Below the pieces are notes generated by a model. That model worked only from the letters and a program-made list of their open reading frames with translations. It had not been told where the DNA came from and did not search any database. From Archilochus colubris (lineage: Eukaryota > Chordata > Aves > Apodiformes > Trochilidae), in the NCBI GenBank assembly GCA_023079485.1, contig CM041083.1, positions 167,235,400 to 167,299,399 on the forward strand: DNA of 64,000 nt, written 5' to 3'. Made by a program: the position numbers and the translations under genes. Within the stretch, counting starts at the first letter, position 1, and each line of letters begins with the position of its first letter. Of the stretch, positions 21,600 to 34,712 are shown one piece after another.

Positions 21600-24500
21600 T
21601 ACTCTGGTAATTACTAGCACAACTTTAGCTATGTTTCTATTACTCATAATAATATCACCTCTGTTAAAGGTTAATACTATTATTATTATTTAATCTACTA
21701 TATTTTATTGAATACTTCAAGGTCTCTGAGGTAGGTCCTAGTCAATCTGAAACAGACTGTTTTCTTATGTCCTTGTATGCTCAAAATTTTGTGATTGGGA
21801 AAAAAGGAAATACATCTTACAAATAAATCTGGGAACTTATGGTTGATGTCATCGAAATCTTAACAGTCTAATTCAAAATTCATTATTAGGGTAGACCTGA
21901 TTATTAGAGAAATAGGGAGTAGCACTGTAGTTAAAACTGTTGCTTACTCTGTACTCTATATGCCTTTTCCCCGTGTCATGCTCATCCTTTCCCCACTCCT
22001 TGGTGGTTTTCTAATGATCCTGATGGAGGGATGCAATGTTGAGTCTTCACCAGCTAGAGCTCTGCTGAGGAATGAAGTGTTTGAGTTCATGCTTTTTTTC
22101 TTCCACACTCTACAGTCCATTTTTGGCCCTTTTTATGTTGTTTTTAATATATCGCTATGCCTTTTCTACAGCTTCAGTGATTTACAGTTCCATGTTGTAT
22201 CTAAAATTACTAAATATGATGCGTTATGCATGTCACTTAAAAGGAAATATCTTTTTTCTTTTTTTTTGTGCCAAAACCAGTTTTGCTCCAGGTTTCTATT
22301 TCTGTAATTGTCCATTATTATAGTTACTTTAGTTGTGGAGTTTCCAAAGCTAGCCTGTGACCTGTTCCTTATGGTCTCATTCCTGTACTCTCTGATCCAT
22401 CCTAGAGTTCCCACCTCTCAAGGACATTATTTTAATAGGTCTCTATTTCTCTGCACTACATCATTGGAGCCATAAGCTTCTCATTTTACAAAGAATAACT
22501 AAAAACTGCTGATGTCTTTACCACAGAAAGACAGCAGAATTAAACAATAAAAAACAATAACAAGAGATATCTTGTCTACCAGAGAAATTGGTGCCACAGA
22601 TAAACCAAGTGAAGCAAAGTTTCAGGCAGGCCAAGACAAGTTCAAGCAGGGGAGACCTGACAAACGTCAGCTCTAAGGCCATGCAAACGAAGTACAGAGC
22701 ATGGAACCTGCTACTAGCAGTGGCAATATGGTGTCACAGGGCTATAAGGTTACCCTATAAAGTTAGCAAATAACTCTGCCTGCAGTACTGACTTTACCTC
22801 AGAAGCAAGTAAGGTGTCTCTATGTCTCTGTGCACAAGTCCAACAGTGTGCTATGCTGAGTTGCCTGTGCATGTGTGGTAGAGTTGATTCATCCGATTTG
22901 CTACACGGTGGCACCTGGCTGTTGTCTTCAATCCAGATACCTGGACCCTAAAGGTCCCCTTGCTTTCAGTGATCTGCAGGGCAATGAGTAGTTAGGCTCT
23001 GATCACCGTTTTCGCTGAAGGATACTCAACCCCCTGCTGCAGTTTTGCCCTTACTGATTAACATGATGGGTTTCAAAGGAATCTGAATATCACCCCAGCA
23101 GCAGTTGTAAGACCAAACAGGACAATTCCCTCATTGTTATGTGCACACAAGCAAAACAGATGGGCAGTAGACCCAGGAACTTTTTTTAAGAAGCATCAAA
23201 TGATTAGATTTTCATCATGGAAATGCATCAGTTGTGCACACATTTCTAGCTGTATTCCTGCTTCCTAGCTCTTATTCCTAGAGTTCTGTTGCCGCACTAC
23301 CTTGCTCAAGGGAAGACATCTCAGCAGTATACCTTCTAAGACAGTTTATTTTATAAGGGTTAAGAGACATGAGTAGTGCCATCTGGTTTTTTTGTGTTTT
23401 TTTTTTTTTTTTTTTGCAGCATCATGTTTTATTACAATATATTATAATGCAAATAGCTTTTAGCAATTTCTTCAGGTTAGTAGTCAAAATTCACAGTTTA
23501 TCTTGGCAGGAAAATACTGACCTTCTGTCAGGAGCTGGCTGTTATAGTCACTGTTGGTTAGCACTAAATTGCTGATCGTCTTGAATAGGTACAACTGATT
23601 CCAGGAAAACCTCCCACTGAGAGTTAACTTGGGATTTGATCTGGAGTACACATGATTATAGCCTACAGGCTTCTGTGTGTATCACCACTGAGTAACGACT
23701 GTATAACCAACTTAATATTGGACTATAAGGCAAATTATTTTGAAACAAACATCCATGCACCTGTATATCCCACCTCCTCCAGGACAGATCTGATCGGATG
23801 AACTGTATTTTTTTGGTCTGAAACAGCTTGAAAATATATCTAATGTTATGCATACCCATAACTGTTCTGCTAAGCCTTTTGCTATGCGTGGAGGAAAATG
23901 TGTCATGGTCTAAACTATTGTCATAGTGAAGTGATTAGTTGCTGTTAAACTTTTCCACAAAGACCTAAGAAGTCAATGCAGATTTTGAATGTTTAATATT
24001 TTTGCCAAGTGTGATTGTCCGATTATGTTCACAATAAAACTGTTGCACTGCATAAATGCATGGTGAAAGGAAGTACTCCAGACTCCTGTTCTGTAGGACA
24101 CCAACCATATAAAATGTAAGCAGTGCTTCTTCTTTTGGCTGGATTAAAAAAAAAATTAGAACACCATTTTTTTGAAAGGGGCCTAATTCAGTGCGTATAC
24201 TATGTTCTTATAACAGCATAGTGGTTTGGATATGTCAGGAAGCCAAAACATCACCCTACTTTTTTTCTGTATTATTCATAGGCTGTGCTAGAAGCAGAGA
24301 TACATACTGAATTGTATGCTACCTCCAAGTTTTATCAAGTCTCTTGACTTCTCATTGAGTGCAGTATCCATCCTAAAAGTAAGTGAAGACCATGGCTGAA
24401 ATTTGCACACCTTGAGTCTCAGGCTTTGAGAACTCGCAGATCATACAGGTGCTTAGGCCATTCAGTTTGTTTTCAGACCAACATTTTTATTTGGATCTAT

Positions 24501-25078
24501 CCTTTAAGTACTTTTAACTTTTTAATTGTAATTATTTTAACCAAATTTCAAGCAACTTACAATTTTGTTGTTTGACTGAAAGATATGACAGGTAGTTTGA
24601 GAATTAAAGTATAAGAACATTTCTTCAGTGATTTTTTTATTCCTCACAACACAATGATTTAAACTGCAGAACCTTTATGACAGTTTCTCCAACAAGACAT
24701 TTCTAGACATTAATGAACTTGAATTTTACTCCCTATAATTTGTGGATATTTTGTGAATAAATGAGCAATCACTACTATATTCATGAACTATCCACAAACA
24801 CAGAAATCTGAAGAAGTTATAAGGGAATGGTATTATCTGTTACTACAGCTACTTGGGTTCTCATTCCTAGTTAGAATATATTTTAATTTTTTTCTTAGAC
24901 ATCTTCCTCTTCTTTTGAAGTTTCAGTCACCAGTCAATGATCAGAAAAAATAATCACACGATCAGGAAAATAATTCTACTTCTCAAGTTTGAAATATAAT
25001 ATCTGCCTCACTATTAACTATGTGATGAGAAAATATCTTGTCTACATTCTACATACTTGAAACTTAGGATGCATACAC

Positions 25079-25102
25079 AAAAAAAAAAAAAAAAAAAAAA
25101 AA
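25079..25102 (+). repeat. Poly(A) tract, 24 bp
   Basis: A run of about 24 A. Upstream sequence shows no retrocopy, LINE or SINE body, so it is treated as a simple repeat. Confidence 0.9.
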
Positions 25103-26158
25103 GAAAATATAGAAACTGTTTGTGAATGAATCACATAACTATAATCTCTTCGCTTTGTAGAATCTTGCTTTTGATCCTTATTTACTCAAGCTTTTTCCAA
25201 TGAGCAGAAATAGCTTTTCTTGTCTCTTGTTTCTGCCATAGGATTATTCTTGGAGAAATAATGCAAATGTCAACCGCAACAATGTGACTCAGCAGTGTGG
25301 GAGGCATCATCTCAGGAAGTAGTCCATAGCTGTGAATCTAATTCATGTATTGTAATTAAGTTCAGACAATACTGTTATAAACAGGATGTTCTGAATTCTT
25401 TGTTGCCTCTTTGGAGCATGATATTACAGGCAGTACAGGTAGTTTAATTTTCTTTGCTTTTTTTTTTTTTTTTTTTTTTTCCTATGGAGGAGGTAAAGTT
25501 GCAATGGAAAAAAAAAGAGAGGAAATCAATATGTATATGGATTACAGAATGCATAGCTGCTTCTTAGTGTTCAAGATAAGAAGAATTCTTGATTCTTCTA
25601 GATGTTCAAGTTAATATCGCAGAAGCAAGTTCCACCCAGACACCATCTCAGCGCAAACACTATATATACACACCTTAACTTTCCAGTTACTCTTCATTTC
25701 TCCCTTGACAAATGGAAGACAATTTATTTTCATAGGTTAACCAAAATAATTTTTTTGTTAAAAGATTAAAAGTAGATTCTACAGTAAAATTCCTTTCTAT
25801 TTTGTAATGAGTTTAGATGGGGGTTTAAAGGTTGTTAGAAGCAGAAACAGATTCCAGGAAAGTCCTGGAATTATATGATAGTTAAACAACCTGCAGAATT
25901 CTTACTGACTAGAGGAGGTAGTTTTCTCAAAACTTCTGCAAGCATGTTTTGGAACTCTGCATAAGATGGGGCTGATATCATCATGAAAAATTATGAACCT
26001 AAGCCTAGCTCAGTGATTTCATCCATCATCCCGAAAAGCTGTTGGAATCACTGATCTTTTTTGTGCGAGGGATCAGAATATAACTGGGGTAGCTATTGCC
26101 CCTTTCTGTATCTACTATTTAAACACAATATGCAAAGACAGAAAATAATATGGATGTA

Positions 26159-26245
26159 GGTTTTTTGGGTTTTTTTGTTTTGGTGTGGGGTTTTTTTGGT
26201 TGGGGTTTTTTGGGGGGAGAGTTTGTGGTTTTTGATTTTGTTTTT
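26159..26245 (+). repeat. T/G-rich low-complexity tract
   Basis: Irregular GGTTTTTT and GGGGTTTT strings run for about 85 bp. Similar T/G tracts (or A/C on the other strand) recur near 50345-50390, 52575-52600, 53835-53910, 58515-58620 and 62675-62765. Confidence 0.85.
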
Positions 26246-29200
26246 GAGATATTTTTGCATCCTGGATAGATTTTCAGAAGAAATGAAACATAATAACTAT
26301 ATTCAAGGAAATCTATGCCTTCAGTTCAATAACTTGTTTTATATATACTCTACTAGGCTGGTCAAAATTACTTTATATATGTTCTAAACAAATTGCATAA
26401 TTATATTTTGGAAAACATTAACATTCAAGAATGGTAATAATATCAACTCAGGCATTAATTAAAGTCTAGAAAGGAGAAGTAAAAATATTTGCTGAACTGT
26501 TTGGCAAATTTACTATACAGTCAATGATGAACAGAACTGTTTATTAATAAAAGAGGAATCAAATGCCTGAGAAATTTCTGAGAGCATTTTTAACACAGTT
26601 CCTTATATTTTGGTTTTCTATTACTTTGAAATACTTCTGAACAGCAGCGAGCTGAATATCAACACAGAAATCAGCCTGATTTATCCTGATTTACTGAAAT
26701 GTATTTTGTGCACAAATTCTATTTGTTTTCTGTCTTCTTAAAGTGTTTTTTAACTGTCCAGGGCTAGACACACCAGAATACTCAGATACCTTTCAGATAA
26801 GGCTCAGAGATTTCCTGTGATAGTGATGCACTGAAATCAAAAGTATATGTATATTACTAAATGAAAACATGTCAGGGAGTGTTCCTAAAATCAGGAACTT
26901 TGTTGTCTACAATATTAAATTGCCAGTACAGTCTGTTATGGTTTAGGATGTGCTGACTAGTAGTCCTTTGAAAATTGCCAGCTTCTATTTGGGAATTGGT
27001 AAAAGCCTGGGCACTGTTCCCAACAGACATTTTTGAAGGAGCCTTGGGGAAATGTATTGTCCAGAGGTGATTATTCCATGATGATCTGCCTTAGTCTCTA
27101 AGAGTTGTTCTGGGCACATTTATCATGTTCCTCAGCTTTCTTCATGAACAGCTGACAAGATTTCCAGACAGATAATCTATTTGTTTTCACACCAGCTAAG
27201 GAATCGAGGGCTTCTAGACACTTGCCTTTGGAGTAAGCAGTCATAAAGCTCTGAGGATGAGTTGTTCTAGATGGAAGTAAAAGCATTTTTGAGAAGGGAG
27301 GGGTTTGAAAGAATTAATTGTTTTGTGATTACAATTCACACCATGAGAGGAAAATCTGTGAAAAACTGACAAGTTTTATTTGTACAGAAATAAGTATGTA
27401 AAACACCTGAACATCTGACCATATAAATCAGAACTTGACCAAAGATCAGCAGAAGGCTCAGAATATGCAGCAAGATAAACTTGCATTTCACTATATATAT
27501 ATCACTAATGAACTGTTGAAATAGCATACAGTTGAATCGAATGTTGTTCATCTTGTTTCCCTTCACAAATAGTTCAACAAGCTTAAATAATTTCAGTAAA
27601 ATGAATTTTTGAACAAAACATGTTGCACTGATAAGGTTCAGTTGTATCACTTTTAATATTATGCAGTCAATTAATAAAATACATTAAGAGAAACTACCTA
27701 AGTGCCTAATAATAACAAAAAGAATTAAACAATATGATGTTTCATTTCTATCCAAAAGTTAAAATGCCTTTTTCAATATAGTTAGACTGCTGGTTTTTAT
27801 TATATCTAAGAACACAACACCATTGTCCTAATTACTATTATTAATTCAGTACTTTTATCCATATTCCAAAAATGGTTATGTGGAATGGCAGACTTCTTCA
27901 TGTGTACAGGTAATTAATTTTTTGGAATAAGAACAGAAGCATAAGGAAAAGAGAGAAATATACAGCAAGCTTTTACAGGTTGCAACTTATTAGAAAAAAA
28001 CAGTTGTGACAACTGAGAAGAAATAATTTTTGTTTTCTAATTCTTTTCCTGAAGTTTCTTTACTCCAGACGGTTAAGAAGCACTTCCACTTATGCAAGTC
28101 TAAAATCACTTTCAATCATTTTTTCGAAGTAAATGAAGATATTATTTCTGAAAACATATCCAGAAGAGGAAATTCAATGGAAGTTCTTCATGTTGACACT
28201 ATATTTTATTATAAATGTGTAAAGAGCTGTTAGAAGTTTTGCCCAGAAAATAAAAGACCTGTTTCCAAAACTTGTCACTTTTTCCAAGAGCATTTCAGCC
28301 CGTATAGTTTTCTGTCTACAGTAAACCTAATCACCCAAGTCTTGATTCTTTCTTTAGAGTGAAAAAAAAATTATTCAGAAGACAATGAATGCACATTAGC
28401 TGTGTTACTCTAGTGTTTTGTTTCCTCTTTTCCCCCATACATCTGTCAGCAACAATGTAGGTAGGAAAAGTTAGTTCTGAGTTGTTTTGGTTTTTACTGA
28501 GAACACACATGAATGACAATTCAAAATCACATTTATTATTACTGAATTGTGTGACCAGTTCAGATAGTACAAGGATTAATCTCAAACCTTGTAACAGTGT
28601 TTCTGTCCACACATTGTGCTACGCTCCTCTCACTTCTGAAAAAATAATTGGGGTAAAAGGAAAGAGTAAACACAGCATAATATCTATTCCAGTTATTATG
28701 GACACCTTCTATCCACAAACTGTAACTGTATTTTTTACTCCAAGGACTAATTTCTAAAGACTGTTAATTTCTTTTCTTTCAACTATCTTTGGAAAAGGAA
28801 GTGACAGCCACCTTTGCGACTGACCCTATCCAGCAAATATTAGAAATTTGTATGCCTAACTGGACTGACATTTTTTGAGGACCTTGGCCTAGAATGGACA
28901 AGACTTAATCAAGACTGAGGAAATTATGAAAATATGTTGAAAACCAGATTTCAATTTGCTTAGGAGACTTTAAATTTAAAAACCAAACAAAAGTCTCTTA
29001 GCTGCAGAAGCACTTGCTTGAAGAAGTAGCTGACAGTGGAGTGGATGCTAGAGCAAATTTATAATTTTAGACATAAAACCAATGTTCAACATAACTCTCT
29101 GCTTACAATGTCTCAGTCATCTGTCTAGACTAACTCAATATCTTAGGATGCACAGTCCCTGTGTATTTGAAAAACTGAAAAAGGCTCAATGAAAGAGGAT

Positions 29201-30865
29201 GCTCAGACAAACAATCAGACAAACCAAATAAAAAACAAAACTAACAAAAAAATACGCATTTAACTTTTAAGTTTTTATATTTAAAGATTAAACAGAGTAA
29301 GGACAAATGATCTTAACTTCCTATTGAATTAGAAGTCATAGATTACTGTTTTCTTATAGAAATCATGTTAGAGATACACTACAAGTTCAGTGCTGTTGAG
29401 AAATTTGTATTAGAATGCCTAAGAAATGAGTTAAGAAGGGGGAGATGTAACAAAGTACTTGTACCTAAGCAATATGATTAAAACACGGTTAGTTAAAGAG
29501 AGATAAAAATGTGCTCATTACGTGCATAGCATACTGAGTTTACTACCCTGTCTTTAATTTATGGTCTCAAAATGCATTGCTTCAGGGCAGGATAGCCCCT
29601 GCAGATTACTTGTATACCTGATAATTTGATGCAACTCTAGAAACAATTTGCTGTGATGTTTGATCAAGGACACATCTAGGAAAGCAATTAACTGAAGAAA
29701 TTGAATTGTTTCTGAATCTCAAGATTTTTTATTAAAAGTGATCATGCAATCTTTGAGAAACAAGTGTGGAGTCAATTAATAGTTCAGCATGTGTTATTTC
29801 TGTAACAATGCTTGAGTGCAAGTTTTTATGCTTAAAACATGCTTGACTGTGAGGCCAGGCTTTATTTATTGTACTAATTTTTCTGATCGCTTGTATATTT
29901 CATAAGGATGCTCTCAAGAAAAATCAGAAATAATGTCATGTAACCATACAAAAGATAATTTCTTTGACAGGGACTTCTGGTGTGCAATTTTTCATGACAT
30001 TGTAACTGAAGTCAGTCTAGGAAAAATTTTTTCACTGCCACAAGGAACAATGACAACCAAAATATTGACTCTTCAAAAGCGGAACAAAGCTGACACACTT
30101 GTTTCTTTCTCCTTCCTTTGAGTTCAAAATCATATGTGCATATACAGATGGAGTTTTTTGGCATTTATTTTCTATTCAATTGTGTTGTTCATTAATTCAG
30201 ATTTCAGCAGTTCATAAGATTTTACTACAAAATTGTTTTTTATCTACATTCAAAAGCAAAAAACCCCCAAAACTACAACTGACCCAGAAAAAAATAGTAG
30301 TCCTCCAAAACAACTGCAGTTACAATCAGTATTCAAACTGCATGATCAAGGTTTTATATAAAATGAAAAAAAAACAGAATAATTTTCCTAATTAGTTGCC
30401 ATAGAACACTGGGTTTTATTCTTTTCCAAACTCATAAATTTTTAGCTGGATAGATCAGGACACAATAAATTAGGACAGTTTCTTCTTCAGGAAAAAGAAC
30501 ATTGTACAATATGAAGTTCTGTTGTGAAAGTAGGAATGCTATTTGAAAGCATACAGACAGTAGAAGAATATATCTTTCTATATATATTCTATATATTCTA
30601 TATACAATATATCTGTACTGGTAGACATATAACTTGATGGTGCATTTACTTTTTAAGAAAATTTAATATTTTAAAGACATAAAGCCATTTTACTGATTTA
30701 ACATAATTCTCTATTAAATTACACCTGGACAACCTGCTCTTTAGCTATCTGCCTCTATTCCTGTTGACTGAAACTAACCATTGAGCTACATAATTTGTCT
30801 GTGATTGCAAATTTTGCCTAAAGGCAGGTTACTAGCATAAGAGTGAGTTGTTAGTGCTGACAAAT

Positions 30866-31158
30866 GAGGATCTCATTAATGTCTGTAAATATCTGAGGGG
30901 TGGGTGTCAAGGGGAACAGATCAATCTCTTTTCAGTGTTGCCCAGTACTAAGAGAAAAAATAATGGATATAATCTATAAGATAGGAAGTTCCACCTCAAC
31001 GTGAGGAGATACTTTACTGTGAGGGTGATAGAGCACTGGAACAGGCTGCCCAGAGTAGTTGTGAAGTCTGCTCTGGAGACTTTCAAAAGCTGCCTGTGTG
31101 GCCTGCCCTATCTGATCCTGCTTTGGCAGGGGGGTTGGACTAGGTGAACGCTTCCACT
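30866..31158 (+). mobile_element. CR1 3'-end copy
   Basis: This is a 5'-truncated CR1 covering the final ORF2 region and 3' end. It contains a TCTTTTCAGTGTTGCCCAGTAC stretch, GGAAGTTCCACCTCAACGTGAGGAG, GAGCACTGGAACAGGCTGCCCAGAG and the terminal TTTGGCAGGGGGGTTGGACTAGGTGAA. The sequence type (CACCTCAAC, GGCTGCCCAGAG) differs from the copy at 1-2503, so it is another and older subfamily. Small open frames on either strand are relics. Confidence 0.94.
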
Positions 31159-33127
31159 GAGAAGTGTGGAGAATAAGTTCTTTTGCAGCAGGTTGGCTGT
31201 GGGTGGAATTCATCTGCCCCAAGTGAGGACTTAAGCATATTAGTCAGGAGACATGATGTCTTGTCATTCTAAGGCAAGGTGGTTTTCTATCTGAAGATGT
31301 CTATTCCTCACCACTGACAGTGTTGTAACCAGTTTAGAGGGCAAGCAAAAAAAAAAGCAGGAGAGAAGCTAAAAACCAGTTTAGCTTTTGGACAGCAGCA
31401 TACGATGGCCTCTGTGTATATGTGCAAGTGTCTGAGGCAGGGGCTTATGTCTGTGTCTGTGTGTCTGTGTGTTGTATGTGGTCTGTTTCTTCTCTGAATT
31501 GGTACCTCTTCTCTCAGAATGAAGAGATGGGATGAAGTTTTGGTTTCTGGGGTTGAATCTGCTGTGCAGGAAATTGAAGTTGGGGCATAACTATTCACTT
31601 TCACAGAAGCCACTGTGCACTAGATAAAAACATATTTCAGTAACTGATATGACTCCAAAACTTCCAGAATATCAGTCCAGAAAACAAGCAGGATCTGTGG
31701 CTGAAAATAATCCATACTTTCAATGACTCCACATGTATTCTAATTCCCTAATTTTCTGTCTCTTGACACAGGGAATTACACATAATTGAAAGGCTGATGT
31801 TGTTAATATTGAGTCAGGGAAAAGAACACAGTAGAAGAAATCATTTTTCAGGTATTGGCTCACCTGTTTGGAATAAAATCTTGTAATCCACTGAGGTATT
31901 GGCTGTTCCCAGTTGCTATGACTGATGAGGAGAGGCTCATTATGACTTTTGGTAGTCCTAAGACACTCAGTTTCATTATGAAGATTTTCATCTTAATGAT
32001 CTCTCTATGACAAGCTACATATTGCCTGTTGGCAGTCTCTAGAACTGTATAGTTATGGTAAAGTAGATGCAACAGCTGGAATGACCTTGATATGCATAAC
32101 ATCTTTATGTACTTTAAGCAACTAATTATTTTTCCCTTTACATCTTCTTGGACTGACTAGCATAGCTGCTCAGAGTCAATGATCTATGTTACAAACAGAT
32201 ATGGCAGGGGAAAAACACAGTAAACATCTTGCCAGGTCATAGCCCTTAACACTGTGCTTCCTTTCACAGTTACACAAAGCTCACACACTGGAGGGCAGAA
32301 ATGAAAGCCTTAGAAGGCTAAATATAAATATGTTAAAGTATAAATAATTTATGTTACTAAGCCAAGAACTTAATTAAGGTGACATTACCTTTCTCTCAGC
32401 CAGGAGGCATCTTTGTGAAAAGGTAAACAAAAAGTCAGGTGAATTTATCCACATACAAAACTAACATGATCACTCATAAATATTTGCAAAAGGGTTCCCA
32501 AGATTGCTTACACTGCTGTTATGCAGGTAGCCATATGAGGACACTACCAACAATGTTGCAATAAAAAAAATTGTCTAGTTTACAGATCAGAGGTTTTCTT
32601 GTCAATGGATACAAAGATCATTTTATATTTTGCTTTGATTATTTCTGCTACTGTTTTGCTTATATTGTATATTTCATGAGTTTTCTGTTATTAATGAAAA
32701 ACAATACATAATTGCTAGTAAATCTAATTTTTATTGGTATGAAGCACCTACCTTGTGCTAAACTTTGAAAAACACTTTAGGAAGTAGAAATGTGTGAACT
32801 TTTATAATGACCTCTCTCTAAGTAATTTTGCCATTAAAATGAATATTTTTTTTCCTTATAATTAATACTGGTGATTTAATGTTGAGAAAGAATTCTGAAA
32901 AAGGTGAACCTCAATAACTATAAGCACTAATAGAAGTCAAAGTGTTTATTCCTGTTTAAATAGCTCTGCCCAGGAAGCTCTCAGCTTCTTTAGGGATTGG
33001 GGGTCAAACTGAGAGAGCAAAATAAAAGGATTGACTATGCAATTGAGTTTTTCTCTGCATTAGATAAAAAGGTATTGTAGTAAGACAACTTCTTCTAAGA
33101 AAGAAATTGTTCCTTTTTTGCAGGAAC
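31159..33127. other. Non-coding spacer within the CR1-rich stretch
   Basis: A+T-rich with no gene recognised. A small GTGTCTGTGT repeat lies near 31450-31475; the minus frame 31308-31613 that crosses it has no domain. Confidence 0.5.
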
Positions 33128-33130
33128 AAA

Positions 33131-33158
33131 CTATTTATGATGAGGGTGGTGAGACACT
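33131..33158 (+). mobile_element. Tiny CR1 scrap, forward orientation
   Basis: ATGAGGGTGGTGAGACACT is identical to the CR1 copy at 34516-34534 and sits in the same kind of context (a TTTA run before, an AAC-like decay after). It directly adjoins a reverse CR1 piece. It is so short that origin by chance or by inversion cannot be excluded. Confidence 0.5.
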
Positions 33159-33168
33159 TCAGATCCCA

Positions 33169-33520
33169 AGACTAGAACAGCACTCTGATTTTGTCTCCCC
33201 ACAGTGCTGAGCAGAGGGGAAGGGTCACCTTTGCTGACCTATTGGAAACTCTCTTCCAAATGCATACTAATACCCTTCTGTGCTGCAAAAGTGTATTGGT
33301 GGCTCATGGTCAGCTTGCTGTCCAAGAGGACCTCAGGGTTCATCTCTGCTGAGCTCTTTTCCAGACAGTCAGCCCCAGGCCATACAGTTGCAGGAAGGAA
33401 TTCCTTCCTTGGCACATGACTTAATATTTCCTCCTGTGGAACTTGAAGAGATTCTTCTCAGACTAATTTTCCAGCCTGTGCAGGTCCCTCTGGGTGGCAG
33501 AACAACCATTAGATTTTTTT
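33169..33520 (-). mobile_element. CR1 internal fragment, reverse orientation
   Basis: The plus strand reads as reverse-complement CR1: GTGCTGAGCAGAGGGGAAGGGTCACC, GGTGGCTCATGGTCAGCTTGCTGTCCAAGAGGACC, CAGTCAGCCCCAGGCC and CAGCCTGTGCAGGTCCCTCTGGGTGGCAG. These encode, on the minus strand, the region just after the reverse transcriptase (the ERDLG...KLNMSQQC...KANGIL equivalents). Both ends are missing. Open frames on the plus strand at 33204-33594 are antisense shadows of this LINE. Confidence 0.92.
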
Positions 33521-34197
33521 ATTTTTTTAATTTTAATGATATATGTTTGGTGCCTGCTGAAAAATGCCATTGTAATACAGACTTCTTAATTTGAAGAACC
33601 AATATTTTAGTCTGCTATATTTCACTTTCTAATGAATTTCACACTGACTCTTACAGCTTGTGCCAATATTAGTGTATCATTTCTGCCCAGCAATTCTGTG
33701 CTAAAAGTTAAAACTGTCCAGCTAAATAATAAAGGCCAGATTCTACTAAATAAATAAATAAATGAAATTAAATGACAGGACTGTAAGAGTGTAACCACAT
33801 TACCATAGTGCACATGACAAGTCCTTTCTGCATCAACAGTGTAATATAGGCAAGCAGTTCTAGCCTATTGCTGCCCAGATAAATTCTAGAACTGGAGTCA
33901 GTATTCATTCATCAAGAATGCAGTGAAATATTCAAGTTAATAATCCATGCCAAGTAGAGTTCCTGAGCCTGTATAATATTTAATATGGTAGTAGGATCTC
34001 TGTACATTACTGCCCTTTCATGTGACTAAAATGCTACTTTTGGAGCAACCTGGAAAATATCTGTGTCTTTTGGTACTATGTAGGCAAAACACACTGTTGG
34101 ATGTCTCTGCTGTAAAAAGGCCCTACAAGCTGATTTCCTGGCAGACAACAGGATGTACAGGGAAATGAGTAAGTATCCAATTATAAACAGAACCAAT
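33521..34197. other. A+T-rich non-coding spacer
   Basis: A TAAATAAA run lies near 33748-33766. Nothing gene-like was seen. Confidence 0.5.
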
Positions 34198-34712
34198 GAA
34201 GTACTGTGTGCAGTTCTGGAGCCAACAACACAAGGACATGGAACTCTTTGAGCAAGTCTAGAAGAGGGTCATGAAGATAATCACACGCTTGGAGTAAGTC
34301 TTCTATGAAAATAGGCTGAGAGAGCTGAGAGTGTTCATCCTGGAGAAGAGGAGCTACACAGAGACTTTACAGTGGCCTTCCAGTATCTGAAAATGGCCTA
34401 CAGGAAAATTGGAGAGGGACTTTCTGGAAGGGTATGTAGTGATAGGACAAGGCAAAACAGCTTTAAACTGGAAAAGGATAGATTTAGGTTAGACATTAGA
34501 AAGAAATTCTTCACTATGAGGGTGGTGAGACACTGGAACAGGTTGCCTAGAGGTTGTCCAGAGAACTTCCCATCCCTGGAAGTTTTCAAAGTCAGAATGG
34601 ACATAGATTTGAGCAACCTGGTCTAGAGGAAGGTGCCCTTGCCGATGGTGGTGGAACTAGATGATCTATAAGGTTCCTTCCAATTCAAAACCTTATTCTG
34701 TGATTCTGTGAA
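34198..34712 (+). mobile_element. CR1 copy with intact 3' terminus
   Basis: A 5'-truncated CR1 of about 515 bp. It runs from AAGTACTGTGTGCAGTTCTGG, through the LKR/YE.RLRELRVFILEKR, DIRKKFFT and RHWNRLP regions, to the 3' end AACTAGATGATCTATAAGGTTCCTTCCAATTC and two units of ATTCTGTG at 34695-34710. It carries the canonical octamer tail, unlike the hexamer tail of the copy at 1-2503. ORF2 is broken by indels. Confidence 0.95.

Larger units (their letters stand above)
20851..30865. other. 10 kb A+T-rich non-coding DNA with homopolymer tracts
   Basis: No coding exon or interspersed repeat was recognised. A G+C-richer patch covers about 22590-23050. Homopolymers include T(19) at 23397-23415, A(24) at 25079-25102 and T(23) at 25458-25480. 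A T/G-rich tract with repeated GGTTTTTT strings is at 26159-26245, and a TATATTC-rich repeat is at about 30575-30612. The A and T runs have no recognisable retrocopy next to them. Confidence 0.5.

Noticed and set aside
21960..22323. 115- and 83-codon hydrophobic frames
   Set aside because: Overlapping frames in a T-rich stretch give Phe/Leu/Ser-rich strings by composition; there is no domain and no supporting signal.
25079..25102. Processed pseudogene or SINE tail
   Set aside because: No body with gene or SINE similarity is seen upstream of the poly(A), and no flanking direct repeats were found.
33204..33594. Plus-strand frames of 71 and 104 codons
   Set aside because: They are antisense readings of a reverse-oriented CR1 fragment.
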